Below, in pieces: positions 33,659 through 44,833 of a stretch of DNA of 64,000 nt. The translations under genes and the position numbers were made by a program. The notes under the pieces are model-generated. The model was not told where the DNA came from. It saw only the letters and a list, made by a program, of their open reading frames with translations, and searched no databases. Source of the stretch: Effrenium voratum (taxonomy: Eukaryota > Sar > Dinophyceae > Suessiales > Symbiodiniaceae); the NCBI GenBank assembly GCA_963377175.1, contig CAUJNA010002902.1, positions 87,501 through 151,500 of the forward strand. The letters are read 5' to 3'. Within the stretch, counting starts at the first letter, position 1; every line of letters starts with the position of its first letter.

Positions 33659-33699
33659 GTGCAAAAGCAGGTCTCAAAACACATGACAAGTCCCAAAAA

Positions 33700-36176
33700 C
33701 GCAAGTGGGCTTCTCCGCTTGTCCGCCATGTGCTTATTGAGCCTGGGCAAATCACTGTGTTACATAACTGGAAACCAGGAATCCGACTACATAAGGGAAC
33801 TTCATAATGGGTGAGCTCCCCAGGTCGGCTCGTTATAATCTGCCCATGGAACATGCAGGTCAAAAGATTCGTTTGGGGCCTGGAGGGGAGCAAGGTGGCT
33901 TTGAGTTGGATCTGGCGCATCTCGCCTGCCTAAAGCCCTGCCACATTCACACAAAACATCAGGCGCATCCTCCCGCCAGTTTCGCCGAAAACCAGTCGAA
34001 GCAGGTCGAAGCAACAGGTTTGAAGTCTCATGGACACCGGATGGGGCACCAAACTGTGGATTTCCGAAGGGCTGCAGCTGCAGCTACGAGCTGCAAACCA
34101 GCATCGGACCCTTTTGCACCATTCGTATGGCTTTAGAGGGAACCCGACTGGAATCCCCCCAAATAAACAACAAAGAACCCAAAAGGGAAAAGGGAAACCA
34201 CTGAGCGACTGGTAGGCTCGTTGATTTCCTCCTTCCGCCCAGTTCGCTCGCTAAAGGCTCCCGGCCCAGGGAGTGCATGTCTAGCCGCGTCCGGTATTCG
34301 GAGCGGAGCATCGGGTTGCAACTTGGCAGCGCGAAAGGGGCTGGAACGCCAGTTGAGGCTGTTGGATTGGAGCGGCTTGGGAGGGCCGTTTTAACTCTGG
34401 GCCTCAGCCAGTGTGAGGGATGAAGAAAGACTCTTACAATCTTTTCTCATCTGCGTCGAAAATGCTGGATCCCAGTGAAGACTACTTGCCGTGCAAACCA
34501 TCTGTGTCAGCATGGCGAACTCAAACAATTGAGCGGCTTGGCAGAAGCAAGCAAGATGGAGCCGGTTGTGATTTGGGCTGCGCGACTTGGCTTTCTGTGA
34601 AACGGGACATGTCAAACATGTCGGGGGCTCCCTTCCAATCGCGGCTGCCAACACATCCTTCTAGGCCTCTCAAAGCAAAAATCGTTCCTACTCCTCTGAG
34701 GATAATGCTGGGCTTGTCGAATTCTACAGCATGCCCTTGTTCGGAGTCACATGAGGCGCGGCTGAGTTGATGTGACGTCACTATCAGATCGAAGGCATGC
34801 CAAACAGTGTGCGCTTGAGGCTCTGATTGCACTATGGAGTGATTTGCTCCAGAGTGAAATCGAACATGAATCCACTGAATGACTCCAGCCCGTCATCTCG
34901 GATGTATGCCTCTCAGGGAACCAAGGCCTCATAACCCCCAGTGCGGTTTCTCAGGAGGACATTGATATTTAACCACCAAAAATCGGAAGAATAGGGAACA
35001 AGCACAACTGCCCCTTTTGGCTTCCTTTTTGGGAAATTCCAAATTATGGGCCATATGGGATGTTTAGATGTATTTCATGCCCAGTATTCCAGACCCTACT
35101 CCCTGAAACGTCGACAGTCGATCTGAGTCGGCTGCTCCAATTCTGTCCAGCCGAGCAAGAATTGGACCTTGGGATGCTATCCTCGCTCCTTGAAAATCAT
35201 GAGGCTCCCTGTTTGCACAGCCTTTTCTCACTCACTGGGTGGATTGGCCAAGGTCTAAACTTTTCGTCTAGCACTTTTAGCATATCTTCCCACAAAGTAA
35301 ATCCATAAACTTGGTAAGTGAGTTTTTGTGGTGGGCTCCTGCTAGAATAAGATCAACCTCAAATAATTTATCCCAGCATCAGTGGGCAACCGAGGCAGAA
35401 ACGGACGCGGCCAAAAATAGCGGACCCCCTTTGGACGGTGTTTGAAGAGAACCCACAAGGAAATGATCCGTTATTGGATGGGATGCAGGTGATCATTTGT
35501 TAGGCCTCCTCGGGGCCGATCTCGCCATGATCATTGATGGACATGGCCCAAGCCTGCCTGTTTTGGGCTCAAGCGTCCATGCAAGGCGATCTCTCGTCGA
35601 GAACAACTCTTTTCGCTTTCTGAACTTGTCTCGCAAGGCAAGTTTGCTCGAGATTTCACTTGCCGCAACCAGAAGAAACAAATCAAAGATTCCGACGAGT
35701 CACCAAACAATGGGCCCAAACGCACTGGCAGTGGCGCCCTCATGACTCGCACTGCTCCATTCCGAGGCTTTAGGGCTCTGACCCAGGCAGAAACCGGCCA
35801 ATATCGGCCTCGGCGAGTCGAGGTGGATCGCTAACTGCTGGTTAAAAGGGGGAAAGGCAAAGGCAACAAAACACACACCTGAAAAATATGAAAATAAAGG
35901 TGCACACGAGGCAAACAAACAGCCCAACTGCGGGGCTGTAAATCACATACAGCCCAACATGAGCGCAAAATCATCTTGCAACTCAGTGAGATGCTTTGCT
36001 TTCGTTTTGTTAACATTGGCTTTGCTTGTCGTATTATTCTGACATGACACCAACTCGAAGCGCTTTCTTGGGGACGTGTCCAAACGAAAATTGTCTGAAC
36101 AAACCCAATTGCCGGCTCGGCGACCCTCGGAGACCTGCCTTAAACAATCATGGAAGTTGTGAGCGACCCACATATA
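33700..36176. other. no supported gene
   Basis: Two overlapping 100-116 codon frames on opposite strands at 34420-34832 and one plus frame at 35497-35745 look partly protein-like but have no splice support. Otherwise repeat-free intergenic or intronic sequence. Confidence 0.4.
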
Positions 36177-36297
36177 CTAGGTCCTCCAGTAGAGAGGTTA
36201 GAATACCCTTTTTTCTGTAGTCTATTTATTTTCGTAGGGGAACCCTCCCCCCAAAAACAAGACACGGGTGATATGGGCACGATCCTGGAGGTTCTAG
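36177..36297. repeat. repeat family B, copy 2 (121 bp)
   Basis: CTAGGTCCTCC at the left and GGAGGTTCTAG at the right match as inverted repeats at 10 of 11 positions. The interior is near-identical to 10812-10929 over GAGAGGTTA...GGGGAACCCTCCCCCC. Confidence 0.8.
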
Positions 36298-36353
36298 TGT
36301 ACCTAACAAACGCAAAACACCACCGCCAACGGTAGCCAGTTGGCCGCCTCTGA

Positions 36354-36440
36354 GGCTGCAGCAGTCCCCACCCACGTCCAAGTGGTGCCAAGAGGTCGCT
36401 CCATCCTGGAGAGGACATACACTCAACGGGTGCCCGTGGA
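36354..36440 (+). CDS. possible exon, unknown protein
   Basis: Just beyond repeat B and after GGCCGCCTCTGAG the plus frame reads AAAVPTHVQVVPRGRSILE then RTYTQR, and stays open to 36675. The minus strand is also open. If real it could belong upstream of the plus-strand gene at 37666. Confidence 0.3.
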
Positions 36441-36734
36441 AATGCGCCGCCATGGCAATGCTTTTAGGATGTCCGAACTACAACATTGGCACCGGGAATT
36501 TGTCAGGAAAGTATTCGAACATGTGTTGGTCAGCTTCCGCGCAGTCGAGAGAACTCGATCCTTGATAGGAAAGGGCCACCAAACCAACTCGGCCTCGTCT
36601 GGTAGGGAGGCGCGTATTCTTCGTTCCTGGACCTGCTTTTACCTGCTGCATGTCGACAATGACGATCGAGTCTAACATAGTCTAACCGCTATATGGAGTC
36701 CGTTAGAGAGTGGCCGCCGCTCAGTGGGAAACAA

Positions 36735-36759
36735 GTGTGTGTGTGTGTGTGTGTGTGTG
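36735..36759. repeat. (GT)n microsatellite
   Basis: About 12 GT units. Confidence 0.95.
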
Positions 36760-37665
36760 CTCCGCCTTGCCGCTCCTTTTCGCAGCCTGTCAGAATCCTT
36801 TGTGGCTAAAGAAGTTTCAGTCTTTCTTGCAAATCTTTCGTAGTGGTTCCTCCTCCCACATTCCTTCCCCACACTTCCTGCACTTTTCGCACATGCGTCC
36901 CAAATATCGCAGGCCAGCACTTAAAGCGGGCATCAAAGTCCGATGCAAAGACTGAACCCTTACAAAAGCGAGACTCTCACCCTGTCAACTCGCTGACCTG
37001 GTAGACCTGGTCTTGCCTCTCGTTTGAGCATACCGATTTTGGGTCGGTATATTTGGGTATGGGTTCGGCTTTTTCAAAAAAAAGCCCCCTTTTTGAAAAA
37101 TGCGTAAAGGAAACCGATCGAAAACCACAAGTAGTTTCTTTGGGTTGGCCCAGTGCCCGACCCATCCCTGCCTGACCCACCCTCGTTTGCCGCGGCTGTG
37201 CCCTCTCCTGGCTCACGGGAGCTTCCCGGGCTCAAAAGGATGTGCAACTTGAGTGGAGGAGGTCTCGCAAGCAAAACAGCTTCTGAAAAAAAAAACCCAA
37301 GTCTAGATGTTTCATTCCAACCGGAGCGGATCCGTGAAAACCACGCATGTGCAAACTGCTCAAGAGTCTTCCTTTCTGAGCATTTGCCAATGAATGCTGA
37401 CTTCTCCACTGCAAACAATTTCATTCAGGAGTGTTCCCCTCATATCTGATACCCCTCTTCTGCTGGGACAGGCTCGTTGGTTTGGCGTCGGTTTATCAGT
37501 AGCAACTGAATGCATTCATGCTGCTTTGATTCAGGGATGATCAAACTTGCTCACAAAACAAGGTCTGGCATTTGTGTCAGCTTGACCAAAATTGAACATT
37601 TTGTCACAGCACCTGTTGCAGAAGGGCAGCAGTGGTCCAAGAACGGCCCGCTCTTGTTTCCGCAG

Positions 37666-38742
37666 GCCCGTGCCCAGGCGATGCCTGGTCGATGTCTCCC
37701 TGCCAGCTCTGCACATCCACGGCCAGCCCAAAGTCTACCAGGCCTCGACTTCCGACTTCCCGCGACTCAAAGTCTAGATGGCAGATGCCTTTCTCCCCCT
37801 TTTACTAGGGGAATTATGTGCCATCTGCGCTCAGCCTGGTGTGCCTTAACTCAGCTTTTGCCCCAACCAAACAAAAGTTTGCTTCTGCCCCATATCCAGC
37901 AAAAGAGATCCCTGAGGTCTCCGACCAAAACGTCGTGGTCTGGCCGGAGCACCTGAAATCCTGAGGATGCCTCAAATTCACTTGGAGTCTCAATGGGACT
38001 CGTGGGGGACCTCTCCAGTCAGAATGCCAAAGACCGTGGCCTTTGATGACTCTTTGATGTCAGCCGTTGCAGCGTCGCGTAGCAAACTCACGGCTTTGTT
38101 GGCATCCCAAAAACCGACCTCGAGTTAACACAATTCGAGGCACACAGCAAGCGCCCTCCTGCTACGCCTTGCAATGGGCAGGAGAACAAGTTCCGGAGCT
38201 GACAGCGATCTTCTTGCGTATGGGGTGAGTCCAAGTGCAAAATTGTCCTTGGTCTCGTCTTGGGAAAACATGGGCGTAATGCGCCATTTTGGCACCCAAG
38301 GCCGTCGTGCTACAAGATGAATTCCGCAGCCTGCAAACATGGATTGCAGCATTGCTCATGAACATGCACGTCTTGCAAACAAATATGCATTGACGCTATC
38401 AAGGGGGATGGTTAAGCTGTCACCAACCCATGCTAACAGGAAGATTGACCCAATTCCATGAGGAAATTCAAGCCTCCCAGCCTCCCAGCAATGTTCTCAC
38501 AATGACACCCCCTGAAAGCCCCTTTTCCTTCTGGGTGGCTCCATGGCAAACAACGGCCCAGTGCAGCTCAGCGGCCATACTTCGGCGTGGGGCCTTCAGA
38601 GAAGTCGATGAGAATATTGTGCCTGGAAGACGCGCGCGGAGAACGTCTTGGTGGCCATCGCACCCCCCCACCCCCCCCGCCCGCCCCCACTTGTGGCTTT
38701 CGCATCGCCATGGTTGGTCAAGATACCAGTCTAAGACGAGCA

Positions 38743-38776
<34 letters not shown>

Positions 38777-39418
38777 ACTTTTTGCTGGAAAAAGCGACCC
38801 AAGGCGGGAACCATTTTTAGACCGACCCTGGTTCAAGAGCCAACCCACAGTGGCCAACCTTGCTACAGTTCAACAGGGTGACATGCAGGCAACACCACAG
38901 TTGCGAATCTTTTTGGGGAACGCCCTGCATTGGTGGGTTTCCTCTATGTGTCCCTTTAAAACCACCACAAAAGGGATACCCTCCAAAATTAAGACGCGCC
39001 CACATTTGTCAGTGGCCAGTGCCTTTGGTCAGCGAGTGTGCAAACTGTCTCTGATCACCTGCCATTCCGCTGGCACGAAAGGCGTTGGATTTCTGCAGCC
39101 CAAGCTGCGCATTGACATCGCGATGATATGCGAGCGCGGCCTCAGTTGCCGAATTCCCGAGCCTGTGACGTTCAGCCCAGTTAGAACCCCAAACCCCATG
39201 GTTTCATTTTGATTGCAAGTCAGCTCTCATCCTACTCCCCAGTGACCCCAGTGCTAGCATCTTCAAACAACTCATCCCACTTTCAATCCCAGGGCTTGCG
39301 TTTACACGACCAAGTTCGCGCGCGACCCGTTTTGGCACCCGGCTATGTGATCCTCAAAAGCTGGCGACAGCTGGGTGAGAAGCTCCCGCGCAAATTGGCA
39401 AGCCTGCAGGGTCTCTGA
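37666..39418 (+). CDS. plus-strand gene fragment, at least four exons, unknown protein
   Basis: Exon a (37666-37771) follows CTCTTGTTTCCGCAG, reads PVPRRCLVDVSLPALHIHGQ then PKVYQASTSDFPRLK, and ends in phase 0 at a GT. Exon b (38572-38650), after GTGCAGCTCAG, reads RPYFGVGPSEKSMRILCLED then ARGERL. Exon c (39099-39164) follows TTGGATTTCTGCAG and reads PKLRIDIAMICERGLSCRI then PEP, phase 0, GT donor. Exon d (39293-39418) follows TTTCAATCCCAG in phase 0, reads GLRLHDQVRARPVLAPGYVI then LKSWRQLGEKLPRKLASLQ, and ends at a stop. Joins a-b and c-d agree in phase; b ends in phase 1, so one small exon between b and c is missing. No domain recognised. A TA-repeat lies in the intron after b. Confidence 0.55.
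38745..38773. repeat. (TA)n microsatellite
   Basis: About 14 TA units within an intron of the plus-strand gene. Confidence 0.95.
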
Positions 39419-39419
39419 C

Positions 39420-40726
39420 ACTAAGAGTGGTGTGCTGAACTCATCCTAACCCGTGCTTCACCTGTCATTCTGAGGAAGCCTACCTCATCTTGCAAAATCT
39501 CAGATATATCACCCACACATGCTTCCAGGAACCGGAAGCACAGGTAGTGAAGGGAAAGCATCATGTAAACCTAGAGGTAAAACACCTGGTTGCCTACTAT
39601 AGTGGTGACCGAAAGAACTGGGTTGGGCATGGCAGCTAAGTTCAGCGACCAGAGGAAACTACAAGTGCGGGCTGGGCCATGACCCAGGCCGATCTGGTCG
39701 ACTCAAGTTGATGGCAGTTGGACCGAACCGGGCTTGGGGTTGCTTCCATCGTAGATCTAGGTGAGCTGTCGGGAAAACAAATTGGCAGGTCAGCCACCAT
39801 AGAAAGCCGGCACACCTACTAGAAACAACTCCAGAACAAAGCTAGAATTGCCTGGACTCCACATTTACTCTGCTGATTGACCGTATTTGATGCATTCAAG
39901 CACCTCCATGTGATGGTTTGCCAAGAGTCTCGTTCCCCACAATGCTGATGCGTGCCGCATCATCTAACCTTCAACAGCATACACCGAAATTGCCACATGC
40001 AACCACTGAGGTTCTACGCACATAGGTGCAAGCACTGAAAACACACTCTGCACAGGGCTGTGTTGCGATGCAATGCTCCCAGCTTGCCAGCGCAAGAGCG
40101 AGCGTGAAAACCATGTGTTGCCAAATTGATAGCTACCGGACATAATTGAAAGGGACAACGGTAGGAATTGCATTGTCATTGGAGTAGATATGAGCCCTGC
40201 ACTGCACTCTAAAGAGATCTTGTCTGAGTTGATCTGGCAAGAAGGACGTCTGAAGTTCGACGCACCCACTTTTTGTGGTCTGTCATGCGATCAAGCCTAA
40301 AATGGGGAACCACTCCAGCTGCTTGGCGTTGGTTACCTTCCAAAATGAAGAAATATAGCCCCCCCCCAACAAGAAAGGGTGATATTCACGCATGTCTCTT
40401 TGGTTGGGGGGTCCACTTCCGCTTGGCCGAGTCAGCCTGCCTCGCCCATTGCCTGGACCCGGCCGGCCGTGCCTGAGCTCGGTGTCCTCTTGAACCAATC
40501 TGAAGCACTTCCCTAGGAATCAACCCCCGTGAGCAAATTGGTTGACCCAATTTACCTTGGGTAAATGATCATATCAATGGGGTAAACAATCCTGGGGTAA
40601 ACAACGTCCATGCCAAAAAAAACCAACAACAACCTAATAAACAATGGTGGTCATATCAACCCCCGTTGGTTTGATGGTGGATTGAATCTTAGGGTCTTGT
40701 CAACGGATGAATCCGCACTACTGCAG
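39420..40726. other. no supported gene
   Basis: Stop-rich intron-like sequence on both strands. 40535-40675 holds a few repeated words (GGGTAAACAA, ATATCAA, CCCCCGT). Confidence 0.5.
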
Positions 40727-40801
40727 CTGCCTACCAGAATTCAGGCATTTCGTCAGTACCGGCAACTAGTGAAGGACAAGACCGTGCTAACACCAAGATG
40801 A
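40727..40801 (+). CDS. terminal exon, unknown protein
   Basis: Follows CGCACTACTGCAG in phase 0 and reads LPTRIQAFRQYRQLVKDKTV then LTPR and a TGA stop, exactly 25 codons. The basic, helical, natural-looking end and good acceptor support it. It may end a gene separate from that stopping at 39418. Partner exons not found. Confidence 0.45.
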   Translation: MPTRIQAFRQYRQLVKDKTVLTPR

Positions 40802-40904
40802 GCTCGACACAATTGCAAATCGGTGCACGGGTCATACAAAGTTACTTGAGGAATGCCGTCCTGCTTTGTGGGTTACTCATCCCTTTTTCCTTGCTGACAG
40901 CAAA

Positions 40905-41180
40905 CTAGCCACACACATACACACACGAACACAGACAAACAGACAGACACAGATGAGACACCGCCACAGACCCATGCATAAGTAAGCGCAAACAAACAGA
41001 CAACCACGCACACACACACACACGGACAGAGACACAGACAAACACAGAGACACACAGAGAGGCACGGAGAGACACAGAAAAACACAGAGGGAAAGAGACA
41101 CAAAGACACACAGACACAAAGACGCAAACACTCAGATGATGCACAGACCCAAAAACACACGCACACGCACGTGCACAAGC
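40905..41180. repeat. ACACAG-rich simple repeat
   Basis: CACACAGACA/GAGACACA variants for about 260 bp. The Cys/Val/Leu-rich minus frames here come from the repeat. Confidence 0.9.
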
Positions 41181-41239
41181 ACAGGTGGAGAAGTAAGCAA
41201 ATCATTGCATGCTCCGTCGAGCGGAGCAAATCTTCTCAG

Positions 41240-41285
41240 GAGCTGGCTGAGATTTTGCGCTTGCGCCTCTTCGGCCCGTATCCTG
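41240..41285 (+). CDS. possible short exon
   Basis: Between GCAAATCTTCTCAG and TATCCTG|GTCTC the frame reads ELAEILRLRLFGPYP. Short but with decent splice signals, in the same orientation as 42869-42954. Confidence 0.3.
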
Positions 41286-41419
41286 GTCTCACGGTCGAGG
41301 CTTCAGATTTTGTTTGTGTTTGCTTGGCTGCCTCCTTTGGTTTTCGCTTGGAAAAGCCAAGGGGGCACTGAACTTCTTGTTGGAAACCTCAAGGAGCTCC
41401 CGCAATAACCTAAGACCGA

Positions 41420-42277
41420 GAGAAAGGCTATGGTTCTGGAGGGGGCCAGCTATGGAAGCATCATACCAAGCCCACTCGAAGGACTGCAAGCTTCCCCTCT
41501 GTCAGGAAGGCTGTTGCTTGCTCGTGGCAGTGCACGCCGCCAACGTTCTGCAATTGGATCAGCAATTCCTAGCTGGTCCAACCATGGACTTCCTCATGCA
41601 AGAAAGGCAAGCAGACAAAATGAGGCGATGCATTGGAAACTATCGGTGAGCATACATTCCAGCATTCACGATAGCATGCCATCAAGAGGGAACTTTAGGA
41701 TTGAGAGGCCTTGCAAGACAAGGGCTCCTCGGCATCCAAAACAAACTGGCTGGTGCTTATGTAACGTCCAATTTGATCAATTGCTCGCTGGTTTGTGCCC
41801 CGATGGCCTACATAGTTCGGGTACGTTATTATCAACCTGAGAAGGATGCGTCCACTTCACTAGCCCCTTATAATATCCCCTGTTGGGCGCAAACTCTGCG
41901 GCATGAGCATGAACGTCAGCAGGAAACAAACCAAAAGGAGCCACAGAGCAGCTCGGGCGTGCCTCAGAAAAGTGTCCAATGGCTGCCCAGGCAAACGTGT
42001 CATTGCCTCGGATCGGGGCGAATGGGGCTGCTCGGTTTGCGGGTAGGACTTCTCGAAGGAGGAACCTAACTGTCTTGGGGGAAGGGGTCCAAGACATGCT
42101 AAGGGACCATCCTGGGAGAAAAACCGGTTGCCCCCTTCGTGCATTCCATTCTGGGGGCCAGGGGAAGTCAAATAGTGGATGATCAGATCTTGTAAGCTCC
42201 GAAGTGATCCCTAGCAACTCTCTATGAAGAGGGGAAAAATGGAAGAGGGTGACCTAGTTTCATTCATATGTGTCACA
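41420..42277. other. no well-supported gene
   Basis: Several 100-147 codon frames on both strands; none has splice support. GCAAACGTGTCATTGCC near 41992-42008 resembles GCAAAGGTGTCATTCCA at 48121, so both places may hold remnants of one old element. Confidence 0.35.
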
Positions 42278-42293
42278 ATATATATATATATAT
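42278..42293. repeat. short (TA)n tract
   Basis: Eight TA units. Confidence 0.8.
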
Positions 42294-42868
42294 CTCTTCT
42301 TGCAAGTTTCCTTGCAAGGGACTAGGCAGAGGAGAAGCGTCTCGACTCAACCAAACGGAGAATCATCTCTGACTCAGCCCTGGACCAGGCGTACACGGAA
42401 CAGATCGGAGGACAGGGGCGTCATCTCCAAGCCTCCCACGGCAGAGTGCGGCACGCTGCTGCAAGAAATCGGTGCACAACTTGAACCAGGAATCCGAGCA
42501 TAGGATCCAACCCTTCCCTAGCCAGTCGGAAGGTGCGTGATCGCCTTTCCGGTCTGGGACTGGAGAAATCGGTGGGACGGATTCTGATAGAGAGATGGGA
42601 AGCACGCAAAAACCAGAACACCAGAAAAGGGCTTCCCAGCCCTCCGGTTTGTTTTGAGGGCCTGAGCAGGGCGCTCCACGAGTTGTGCCACCCCTGGAGT
42701 GTCCTTCTTGGCCACCCGCTCATGAAAAGAACCTAACTTCTCGTTGGGTTTGACTAAACGGGAAAAGGGGTGCCACTATTATTCCACTGGCGGGTTGGCA
42801 TAAAAGGAGCCCTCTTGGGAACCTAGTTTCACATTCCGCCATTGCTGTGGCCCGCCCGCGCCTACCAG

Positions 42869-42954
42869 TACTGGGAGCATGGCGGCCTCATGCGTGCGCA
42901 TTTCGGCGCGCTGGAAAGACTAGCTGACGAACTGAAAGCCGCTTTTGCTCTCAG
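42869..42954 (+). CDS. exon with a consensus GC donor, unknown protein
   Basis: Follows GCCCGCCCGCGCCTACCAG and reads YWEHGGLMRAHFGALERLAD then ELKAAFALR. It ends in phase 2 at CTCAG|GCAAGT, the standard GC-donor consensus. Helical, natural composition. The downstream sequence (42955-43300) is intron-like. The next exon was not located; a protein-like stretch near 43286-43360 (NFNIFGAAQARTEL) is a candidate. Confidence 0.5.
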
Positions 42955-43544
42955 GCAAGTTCTCAACAAAGGCCTTCCAACGAAAAACAACTATCACTGG
43001 GATGGCGTGGGGCCCGTAGGTTCCACGTTTCTGGGAGAAAATGGAGAGATTGGTGGCGGGGCGTTGTGTCTCAGGCCATGTCCAAAGGGGGTGACCTTCA
43101 TTGAACAAACCAACAAACTTGTCCACACCAGGCAGGTTGTCACTGCGGGGGAATTCCTCATGTCCCATGAGCAAGCAACTCTTGAATGGCGACCAAGCAT
43201 CCCTCCACCAACGGGAATCTCACTCGGGACTGGCCACCAAAAGGCGATGTTGAACCCCCCAAATTCACAAACAAGTTAAACAAACGGTGAGGGTGCCAAA
43301 CAACTTCAACATCTTTGGCGCGGCTCAGGCCCGCACAGAGCTCTTGCCTGGGTCCTGCGACAAGCAGTGCCAGGGGGGGGGAGGCGTTTGGACCGTCGAG
43401 CCTGCCGTTTGCCTCTAACCTGGAATTGGATGGCAAACATCCTTAGCACATGCTCTGGGCACGCGCAAATTCATCCAGCTCCAGAAAAGTGACCATGCCC
43501 GAGATGTTGAAACATGACACGCAGGGAAGACCAGAAAAATCCGC

Positions 43545-43869
43545 CCACCCACCCACCCCACCCCACCCCACCCCACCCCACCCCACCCCACCCCACCCCA
43601 CCCCACCCCACCCCACCCCACCCCACCCCACCCCACCCCACCCCACCCCACCCCACCCCACCCCACCCCACCCCACCCCACCCCACCCCACCCCACCCCA
43701 CCCCACCCCACCCCACCCCACCCCACCCCACCCCACCCCACCCCACCCCACCCCACCCCACCCCACCCCACCCCACCCCACCCCACCCCACCCCACCCCA
43801 CCCCACCCCACCCCACCCCACCCCACCCCACCCCACCCCACCCCACCCCACCCCACCCCACCCCACCCA
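43545..43869. repeat. (CCCCA)n pentanucleotide array
   Basis: About 62 tandem CCCCA units with almost no variation. The complementary strand is (TGGGG)n, a strong G-quadruplex former. All Pro/His/Thr or Gly/Val/Trp frames across it are repeat products. Confidence 0.98.
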
Positions 43870-44149
43870 ACTGGCGCGCCTTGACCTTGAAGGACTCCAA
43901 GAGGCTCCCCTCAAAAATTGCGTTCTGCAAGTCCTAGGTGCTTGGCATTTGGCCTTCTGCCTTCGAGTGGGGGGCGGCTTTTCCATGCCTCAAGTAGGCC
44001 GGACGTTCCCCCCCCCGACGCTATCTGATTGCATCTTAGCTCAGAAGGGTTGGTGGACCAATTCACGCTTTGGTGGATCACTTTTCGCTCATGACCAACC
44101 AATCACGTCTTACCTGCTTTTTTTGGTGCATACATTTATGTGTCCAATG

Positions 44150-44275
44150 TGGCCCTCGCAGGAGGAGCAGCACGGCTCCGAACACGTGGACAGCTGATTT
44201 GCTGAGTTTCCACAGCGAAACCAGCCCACTGGGCTTGGAAGCCCCGAAGCGGGGCTCCCCCTGTGTCTCCCCTAA
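44150..44275 (-). CDS. possible exon with hydrophobic segment
   Basis: The minus frame reads GEPRFGASKPSGLVSLWKLS then KSAVHVFGAVLLLLRG. It includes a small perfect hairpin (AGCCCCG...CGGGGCT near 44239-44255). No clear splice sites. Lies downstream of the GT25 stop, so would be a different minus-strand gene. Confidence 0.3.
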
Positions 44276-44712
44276 CATCACTCCGAAAACTCCATGACAT
44301 GGGCACAAAGGAGATCATTCAAATCCGCGGAACAGGGAAACATACAGATTCCCCCCACCCCCCTCTCCCGCCGCCCAACCCCCCGCGCCCTCTGATCTGC
44401 TCCAATCTGGGTGCCCTGCCACTTGCGATGGGCAAAGGATCTCCTTCAGCGCCAGCGCAGGTCCTCCGCCGCACCTCGGCTCGGATTGATCAAGGAGAAA
44501 TCCCCCCCCCTATTCCGAGGGGGCTAGGAATAGGGCTTGACATATGTAATGTCGTGTAAACCAAGTTGCCTCATACGAATGGAATGGGGTGAATCAAGTC
44601 ACCTGGGAGAATCATGTTTGTATTCCACGACATCCCTCCCAAAAGTGGGACACTTCGCGAGAGAGTCAACCCTCAAGCACCGCGCCGCTGCACTTTTTGG
44701 CTTTCCCCTGCG

Positions 44713-44742
44713 CACATTGGGCCATTGGGTGCGCCCAATGTG
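44713..44742. repeat. 10-bp perfect hairpin
   Basis: CACATTGGGC (44713-44722) and GCCCAATGTG (44733-44742) with a 10-nt loop, about 90 bp beyond the GT25 stop codon. It could act in 3' end formation, but this is speculation. Confidence 0.6.
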
Positions 44743-44833
44743 GGGCTGTCGGTGGCATGTCTTCGCCTTGCCCAGCCATCCCCGGCCATCCCCTCGCACC
44801 GCACTGTGCGTTGCCAAGCCTTGAAATATCGGC

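Noticed and set aside
40873..41229. Cys/Val/Leu-rich minus ORF
   Set aside because: Translation of the ACACAG simple repeat.
43415..44197. Pro/His/Thr-rich and Gly/Val/Trp-rich ORFs up to 227 codons
   Set aside because: Products of the (CCCCA)n array, open in every frame on both strands.
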